Shown one piece after another: positions 8,451-12,812 of a stretch of DNA of 12,812 nucleotides (the first letter of the stretch is position 1; each line of letters starts with the position of its first letter). The DNA lies in contig JASLGV010000112.1 in the NCBI GenBank assembly GCA_030149995.1, positions 1 to 12,812 on the forward strand. The letters run 5' to 3'. This DNA comes from Pedobacter sp. Lineage in GTDB: Bacteria > Bacteroidota > Bacteroidia > Sphingobacteriales > Sphingobacteriaceae. The position numbers and the translations under genes are program-made. Below the pieces are notes generated by a model. That model ran no database searches. It worked only from the letters and a program-made list of their open reading frames with translations, and was not told where the DNA came from.

Positions 8451-9083
8451 TTAAAATATCGTATTCAGTAGAATACTGTTTAAATCGTTGTTTTGTACAG
8501 GTGTACTGGTTACTACAGGTGTCATGCTGATATCGCTTGTTAAGGCCGTAAAATCGTTCATTTTAACATTGGCCAGGTTACCCAGTACGGCTGTATAATA
8601 ATCGCTTGAACCGCTTAAATTTAAGTTGCCCTTGTTGTTTACCTTGGTTGTTAAGCTAAGGGTAGTGGCATTGATGTTTGCTTTTGCCTGGTCGTTTAGC
8701 ACAATATTTAAGCTTAACAGGTTAAAATTACCATAGGTGCTTACTTCAGAAAGATCAGAAGCTTCTATATCTGTCAGGTTATTTACGTGTGCTATAACGG
8801 TTAATGTTTCTTTGTTAAAAGAACTGATGCGCAATTCACCATCTTGTTGCTGTACCAATGCATTTTTTTGGTAATAACTATCGTTCATTTGTACACTCTC
8901 TTTTGCATCCTGTATCAGAATCAGTTTTACGTTTCCGCTAACTTTAATTTTCTGTATGTTTTTGATACTGCTCAGGTTGGTGTAGCTGCTTTTGTTTTCT
9001 GCTGCCTGAACGCTGTTAAAGGTTAAACCTAAAACCACTGCTGATAAAGCGATTGTTGCAAATTTTTTGAAAGAGTTTTTCAT
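8451..9083 (-). CDS. Secreted head-GIN domain (DUF2807) protein
   Basis: The 210-residue protein has a clear Sec signal peptide: Lys-rich start, hydrophobic core at about 8-22, and predicted cleavage after SVQA (27). The mature part matches the 'putative auto-transporter adhesin, head GIN domain' family (DUF2807), common in Bacteroidota. Its typical beta-helical phrases are IKVSGNVKLILIQDAK (46-61), DGELRISSFN (81-90), LTDIEASDLSEVSTYGNF (103-120) and the serine/asparagine-rich NNKGNLNLSGSSDYYTAVLGNLANVKM (149-175). No anchor or catalytic residue is visible. The family's biochemical role is unknown and the adhesin label is only by similarity. The gene is monocistronic by context: its own terminator is at 8379-8415 and a 590-bp gap lies upstream. 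That gap carries a direct repeat resembling a LytTR-type operator, so it is probably controlled. Confidence 0.87.
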   Translation of the reverse strand: MKNSFKKFATIALSAVVLGLTFNSVQAAENKSSYTNLSSIKNIQKIKVSGNVKLILIQDAKESVQMNDSYYQKNALVQQQDGELRISSFNKETLTVIAHVNNLTDIEASDLSEVSTYGNFNLLSLNIVLNDQAKANINATTLSLTTKVNNKGNLNLSGSSDYYTAVLGNLANVKMNDFTALTSDISMTPVVTSTPVQNNDLNSILLNTIF

Positions 9084-9124
9084 AACTTTTATATTAATTT
9101 TTTTAATTCCTTGTTGTTGTGTTT

Positions 9125-9151
9125 CGAATATAAGACGTGAAAAGGTTCAAA
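9125..9151 (-). promoter_or_regulatory. Weak candidate promoter for the GIN-domain gene
   Basis: The minus strand shows TTTG (9151-9148) followed by TATATTCG (9132-9125), one mismatch from the Bacteroidota -7 box TAnnTTTG. The spacer is 15 nt, shorter than the usual 19-21. An alternative TATAAT lies at 9179-9174, just downstream of the direct repeat. Neither can be chosen from sequence alone. Confidence 0.25.
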
Positions 9152-9196
9152 AGGTTGCAGTAGTTTTTAGTGTATTATACCATTTAACACTAATTA

Positions 9197-9227
9197 TAGA
9201 CGAACGGCCATTATTGTTAGACGAACG
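9197..9227 (-). promoter_or_regulatory. Tandem direct repeat resembling a LytTR/AlgR-type operator
   Basis: The 10-mer TAGACGAACG occurs at 9197-9206 and again, unchanged, at 9218-9227, a 21-bp period (two helical turns). Read on the minus strand each copy is CGTTCGTCTA, and one continues as CCGTTCGTC, identical to the AlgR core site as I recall it. Two roughly 9-bp direct repeats separated by about 12 bp is the known architecture of LytTR-domain response-regulator sites. The repeat ends 114 nt upstream of the GIN-domain gene start, so an activator site for that gene is likely. No regulator gene is in view. Confidence 0.55.
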
Positions 9228-9370
9228 ATCAAATTATTTAAAGCTTTTGGAAATCTTAAAACCGTTAAAAGACCTTTTTCATTTAGGATTGAGAAAAAGA
9301 TAGACGACAGAAAAAAGTGACAGAAGGGAAGACACAACTGTAAAATAGCTCCGTAAAAATAGCCCATGTA

Positions 9371-9428
9371 TAAAAACAGCCTACTTTTCTTGCTTAAAAA
9401 TACATTCTTTTAAATTTGGCTGTTTTTA
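9371..9428. repeat. 11-bp inverted repeat with long structured loop
   Basis: TAAAAACAGCC (9371-9381) is perfectly complementary to GGCTGTTTTTA (9418-9428). The 36-nt loop contains a second inverted repeat, TTAAAA (9394-9399) with TTTTAA (9408-9413). A-rich and T-rich outer arms around a GC foot are what a bidirectional terminator looks like, and the feature could end the ybeY transcript about 246 nt past its stop. The loop is long for a terminator, so a structured RNA or operator pair is also possible. Confidence 0.4.
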
Positions 9429-9673
9429 GCGTTTTTGGCCAATTGCCACCCTTTTTTAATTAATATCATTAAAAAATATTTTTAAGCGATTATACGGCTT
9501 AATTTAAAGCTGATTTTATTTTACTTAAGATACTGATATTCAGTTGTTTGTGTTTTTAGCTAAAGGAGGCTGTTTTTTTGAGAAAATTTTGGGCATAACC
9601 CAGATAAATCCGGATCGAAAAATCAGGCATCAGATTTAGACAAGAATAATTTTGATAGCAGTGTTAACCAGAT

Positions 9674-10111
9674 TTATTGAAAATCAAAATTTTTACGTGT
9701 TGCCAGATAGTGATCCTCTTTTTCGGTCATGAGTGATTTTTCCTTCTTACTCTTGTCTTTATAACCCAGCAGGTGCAAGGTACCATGAATCATAATCCGG
9801 CACAACTCGTTAAAAGTCGTGGTTTGAAAAAGCTTTGCATTTTCCTTTACCCGTTCAATGCTGATAAAAATATCGCTCACCAATTGCTTTTCTACTTCTG
9901 AATTATCAAACGTAATGATATCGGTATAAGTGTCGTGATTTAGATATTGCTGATTGATGGTGAGCAGGTATTCGTCGCTGCAAAGAATAAAATTAAGTTC
10001 CTGAAGTTTATAACCTTCCTTTTCAATGGCATCCTGAAGCCATTTTTTTATTTTTCTTTTTTGGGTCAGGTTGTATTGAACAGATTCGTTAAAAAAATTA
10101 ATTGCCGGCAT
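9674..10111 (-). CDS. ybeY: Endoribonuclease YbeY (rRNA maturation factor)
   Basis: YbeY is a small metal-dependent RNase needed for 16S rRNA 3'-end maturation and ribosome quality control. The 145-residue protein has family length, with the conserved YLNHDTYTDIITFDN segment (56-70) and the metal-site motif HGTLHLLGYKDK (109-120). The first two zinc-ligand histidines are His109 and His113. The third position of the classical HGxLHLxGYDH motif is Asp119 instead of His, a change I associate with Bacteroidota members rather than with inactivation. ATG at 10109-10111 gives the usual MPxINFF-type start. It lies 116 bp after the DUF4175 gene on the same strand and is probably cotranscribed. The start codon is buried in a perfect hairpin described separately. 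Confidence 0.94.
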   Translation of the reverse strand: MPAINFFNESVQYNLTQKRKIKKWLQDAIEKEGYKLQELNFILCSDEYLLTINQQYLNHDTYTDIITFDNSEVEKQLVSDIFISIERVKENAKLFQTTTFNELCRIMIHGTLHLLGYKDKSKKEKSLMTEKEDHYLATRKNFDFQ

Positions 10112-10134
10112 TTTATAGGATTTTATGCCGGCAA
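10102..10134 (-). promoter_or_regulatory. Hairpin sequestering the ybeY start codon
   Basis: On the mRNA, TTGCCGGCAT (10134-10125) pairs perfectly with ATGCCGGCAA (10111-10102), whose first three bases are the ybeY AUG. The stem is 10 bp with a central GCCGGC block and the loop is 13 AU-rich nt. Such a stem around the AUG should hinder initiation unless it is melted or displaced. The same dyad in DNA could instead be a protein operator, but its exact overlap with the start codon favours an RNA role. Confidence 0.55.
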
Positions 10135-10218
10135 ATTTAATAAAATTAAATGCTTTATAAGCGATGTAAAATACTGTTGAACTTGCTTTCCAGCCTTTTA
10201 AAAAGACAGAATAAGTTT

Positions 10219-10228
10219 ATTTGCCGGC
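10219..10228 (-). promoter_or_regulatory. Third GCCGGC block able to compete with the ybeY hairpin
   Basis: The minus strand GCCGGCAAAT (10228-10219) begins at the last base of the upstream gene's stop codon (10230-10228). It is perfectly complementary over 10 bp to ATTTGCCGGC (10136-10127), the upstream arm of the start-codon hairpin. Pairing here would release the ybeY AUG, so the two structures are mutually exclusive. This is structural inference from complementarity only. Confidence 0.4.
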
Positions 10229-12812
10229 TATTGCACCGTTGATTGCAGTGATTTAAAATATTCGGCAATTTTATTTTTATAGTAATACTGAAGACTTGGC
10301 GGTGTTTTTTGGAGGATATCCAGCCCGTTTTGCTGTTGTTTTTTATATTGCTCGAGCATTTTCTGATAAGCAGGCGGGAAGTCCTTTCCGGCCTTGCTTT
10401 CGCGTTTGGAATCTTCATCCTGATCGCGTTCGGCTTTTTCGGCTTCCAGTAGTTTAACCAGCAGGTTTTTTTGGCGCTGCATTGTTTCCTGCTGCAAACG
10501 CTTATTGACCAGATCACTTTCCGTTTGCTTCATGTCTTTTATGGTTTGGTTAAGATCACCCATTTTACCACTGCCATCTTTATTTTCCTCCCGGTTTATT
10601 TTTTCAAGTGCCTGGCGGATCATCTGTTGCTGCTGGGCCATTTTACTAAACTCTTTACTCATTTCACCTTTTCCAACAGTGCCCTGGTTACCCGATTTTT
10701 GCATCTGTTCGCGGGCATTTTGCATGTTTTTGTTCAGCGTTTCCTGCATTTTGGAGAGTTCGCTCATGCCTTGTTTTTTCTTCCCTTTTCCGCCTCCCTT
10801 GCTGTTTTTAGACATGTTCTGAAGCTGATTAAGGGCTTCGCTGAGCATCAGACTTAAGTTATTGATTCCGGTCATGGTAAACTGCTGAAACTTATTGGCT
10901 TCTGCGGTTCTGCGTTCGCCCAGGTTTTCCAGGCTTTTATCCAGGTTGAAATTAATTTTATTCATTTCCTCGTTTACCGTCGATTCTATTTGTGGTACAC
11001 GCTTGCTTAATGCATATAAACTGTCTGAAATGATTTTTAAATTATCTTTAATGTTGCGCTGGGTTTTCACAGAAAGGGTATAAGCAGGATCTGCCGGTCC
11101 CATTTTTCTGAAACTGAGCATAATTTTTTCCTGTTCAAAAGAGGTATTCAGCAGGTTTTCGAGCAGACGGCGCAATTCCTTTGCATTCAAATTGTTTTCA
11201 GTTTCTGTTCCCGACTGTTGCATCTCATTCATTTTATTAGCCAGCTTTTCCATCTGTTCAGCTGCTTTTTGCTGCTTTTCGGCTGCTTTTTTCGAATCAT
11301 TTTTATCCAGCGATTCTTCGCTTTCTGTTTGCTGTTTTTGTATATCGTCAAGTTCTTTGTCGGGATTATCGAAATTGTTCGGACGTTCCAGCTGTTTATT
11401 TTTATCTTCCAGCTGCTTCAGATCGCGTTTAATATCGTTTATTTCCTGGCTCAGTGATTTTTGTTTTTCTTTAAGTGTTTGCTGATCGGCTTTTTTATTT
11501 TTAGTCTGTTCAGAAAGCTCTTTTTGCTGTTTGGCTGCATCATTTAAGCGATCTATATTGTTCTGCAGATTTTGTTCAAATTCCAGCTGTTTGTAAAGTT
11601 CGAGAATGCGGTCCAGTTCATTTTTAACGGTTTTATTATCCATCTGCATTTTCGATAATTCGTTTTGGGTCTGGTCTTTATTGCGTTCGTTTAAAAGATT
11701 CTGCAGCTTTTGTAAAAGCTCTTTGGTCTGATCGTTCAGTACATGATCGAATAAATCTTTGATCTGCTTTTGCTTGTCGAGCAGCTCCTGAGTCTGATTT
11801 AAATCTTCCTGTTGTTGTTTGTTCTTATCGTTCTGCGCCTGTATATCCTTAACCGCTTCTTCCAGTTGTTTTTGTTTATCAAGCAATTGCTCTATTTGTT
11901 TTTTATCCTCAAAAGAAAGTTGCTTTTTATCGACCAGGCTCTGCACCATTTTTTTACTTTCTTTTTCAATGTTTGAAGCCATGCGTACGGCTGCCTGTAT
12001 TTTTTCTTTCAGTTGCTGGTTGCCGGCCTGTATCTGTCCGGTTATTTCACTTTTGCTGGGCTGTTTAAAAACCTTTAGTTCCGAGCGGGTTATTTTAGCG
12101 CCGTTTACGGCATCATTATCAGCTACTTCAAAATAATACCGGATGTTTTGTCCCGGTTGAAGATTCAGGGTGCTTAAATCCCAGAAGTAAAAAAAGCTAT
12201 TAACCGTTTGGTTGGCTTTAATGGGAATGTTTTTGGTTACAGAACGGATAATTTTATTGTTTTCAAGCACATCATATTTAAGGCTTAAACGGCTAAAACC
12301 ATAATCGTCGGTAATTTCGCCGGTAAAGTACCGGGCTTTATTACTGGCCGAGTCTGTTTTTTCTTCTACCTGTATGGCCGGGTGCTGATCTTTAACAACC
12401 GTAATCTGATGTTTCAACGAATCTTCCGGGTTGGCAAATGCATTTTTGACCAGGATGCTGTAAGGTGTATTGTTTCTGATAAAGGTTTCAAAAGTGGCCT
12501 GGTTTCCCTGTACGGGGAGGATGTGCCTGTCATTATTTAAAAGGAAATATAGTTCGTCCGTTTGGCCCGTTTTAAAATGCCAGTTTATGCGGGTGCCTTC
12601 CGGTACAAGTAAATCGCCGGCATTACTGATTAGTTCGTTCTTTTTTCCTACATAAGCCGGGTAGGTTAATTGGGCATTTAATCCAAGTAATACCGGTCGT
12701 GGGTTTACTTTAATATTAAAAGCAGCCGATTGAAAACCACCTCCTTTAAAAATAATCTGCTTGTTTTCCTGCAGGTTGCGCAGTGTATATTGAAAATGGC
12801 TGATGTTATTTT
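10228..12812 (-). CDS. DUF4175-family coiled-coil protein (5' end beyond window)
   Basis: The frame is open without a stop from the right edge to the TAG at 10230-10228, giving 860 visible residues; the true start is outside. A start at 12417 would be an internal TTG and is not the gene's beginning, since 131 upstream codons keep family-like sequence. The visible N-terminal part (about 1-250) is beta-rich with Ig-like phrases: LNAQLTYPAYVGKKNELISNAGDLLVPEGTRINWHF, then GEITDDYGFSRLSLKY and PGQNIRYYFEVADNDAVNG. From about 250 to 640 it is a long Gln/Lys/Glu-rich coiled coil, then a Gly/Lys/Met-rich segment (GGGKGKKK) and a tail ending LQKTPPSLQYYYKNKIAEYF. This layout fits Bacteroidota DUF4175 proteins, which normally start with transmembrane helices (not visible here), so an envelope location is likely. 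Function is unknown. It precedes ybeY by 116 bp. Confidence 0.85.
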   Translation of the reverse strand, partial: NNISHFQYTLRNLQENKQIIFKGGGFQSAAFNIKVNPRPVLLGLNAQLTYPAYVGKKNELISNAGDLLVPEGTRINWHFKTGQTDELYFLLNNDRHILPVQGNQATFETFIRNNTPYSILVKNAFANPEDSLKHQITVVKDQHPAIQVEEKTDSASNKARYFTGEITDDYGFSRLSLKYDVLENNKIIRSVTKNIPIKANQTVNSFFYFWDLSTLNLQPGQNIRYYFEVADNDAVNGAKITRSELKVFKQPSKSEITGQIQAGNQQLKEKIQAAVRMASNIEKESKKMVQSLVDKKQLSFEDKKQIEQLLDKQKQLEEAVKDIQAQNDKNKQQQEDLNQTQELLDKQKQIKDLFDHVLNDQTKELLQKLQNLLNERNKDQTQNELSKMQMDNKTVKNELDRILELYKQLEFEQNLQNNIDRLNDAAKQQKELSEQTKNKKADQQTLKEKQKSLSQEINDIKRDLKQLEDKNKQLERPNNFDNPDKELDDIQKQQTESEESLDKNDSKKAAEKQQKAAEQMEKLANKMNEMQQSGTETENNLNAKELRRLLENLLNTSFEQEKIMLSFRKMGPADPAYTLSVKTQRNIKDNLKIISDSLYALSKRVPQIESTVNEEMNKINFNLDKSLENLGERRTAEANKFQQFTMTGINNLSLMLSEALNQLQNMSKNSKGGGKGKKKQGMSELSKMQETLNKNMQNAREQMQKSGNQGTVGKGEMSKEFSKMAQQQQMIRQALEKINREENKDGSGKMGDLNQTIKDMKQTESDLVNKRLQQETMQRQKNLLVKLLEAEKAERDQDEDSKRESKAGKDFPPAYQKMLEQYKKQQQNGLDILQKTPPSLQYYYKNKIAEYFKSLQSTVQ

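Larger units (their letters stand above)
9084..9673. other. 590-bp gene-free region between ybeY and the GIN-domain gene
   Basis: No convincing gene is seen. The right part would carry the 3' end of the ybeY transcript and the left part the promoter region of the GIN-domain gene. Within it are the tandem TAGACGAACG repeat (9197-9227), a partial third copy TAGACGA at 9301-9307, an 11-bp inverted repeat with a long loop (9371-9428), another GGCTGTTTTT at 9568-9577, and a plus-strand TAAAGGAGG at 9561-9569. A plus-strand frame at 9067-9303 overlaps the GIN gene start and is judged spurious. Confidence 0.6.

Noticed and set aside
9067..9303. Plus-strand 78-codon frame with a hydrophobic start
   Set aside because: It overlaps the signal-peptide end of the GIN-domain gene antisense, and its 'DER' repeat is just the operator-like direct repeat being translated.
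10155..10517. Alternative 120-codon minus-strand frame inside the DUF4175 gene
   Set aside because: It lies in another frame of a clearly conserved gene and its composition is an out-of-frame shadow of the Lys/Gln-rich coiled coil.
10471..12136. Several hydrophobic, Phe/Cys/Ser-rich plus-strand frames
   Set aside because: They are the antisense of a Lys/Glu/Gln-rich coiled coil, which always yields hydrophobic-looking reverse frames; none resembles a membrane protein with a proper start.

Overview
The window looks like a chromosomal segment of a Bacteroidota bacterium, most probably a Sphingobacteriaceae (Pedobacter-like) species. The reasons are the moderate-to-low GC, gene starts that mostly lack a Shine-Dalgarno sequence, TAnnTTTG-type promoter boxes, and protein families typical of the phylum: a DUF4175 coiled-coil protein, a head-GIN (DUF2807) secreted protein and a lipoprotein of the 'C...GGPxDxxPP' Ig-like family. 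The genus is inferred from overall protein resemblance and was not tested by any search.

Layout. Two genes run on the plus strand at the left: nadB (L-aspartate oxidase, 341-1927), after a 340-bp gene-free leader, and a gamma-class carbonic anhydrase-like hexapeptide-repeat protein (1991-2506). Everything to the right is on the minus strand. In transcription order these are: a large DUF4175 protein running in from beyond the right edge (10228 to the end), ybeY (9674-10111), a GIN-domain secreted protein (8451-9083), an Uup-type ABC-F ATPase (6273-8135), mnmG/gidA (4297-6159) and an Ig-like lipoprotein (2535-4175). The plus and minus blocks converge at about 2507-2534.

The genes are mostly housekeeping: NAD synthesis (nadB), tRNA wobble-uridine modification (mnmG), rRNA maturation (ybeY) and ribosome-associated ABC-F function. 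Two envelope or secreted proteins of unknown role are mixed in. No mobile element, CRISPR array, rRNA or tRNA was seen.

The most notable signals are non-coding. (1) Two exact matches to the ParB centromere consensus parS (TGTTNCACGTGNAACA) lie 55 bp apart between the ABC-F gene and mnmG. One sits inside a 32-bp perfect palindrome. This suggests the segment is near the chromosome origin. (2) The AUG of ybeY lies inside a perfect 10-bp hairpin. A third copy of the same GC-rich block, at the stop codon of the upstream gene, could form a mutually exclusive structure. (3) A 10-bp direct repeat with an exact 21-bp period lies upstream of the GIN-domain gene and matches the architecture and core sequence of LytTR/AlgR-type response-regulator sites. 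(4) The 590-bp gap between the GIN gene and ybeY also holds a long-loop inverted repeat that may be a terminator or small RNA.
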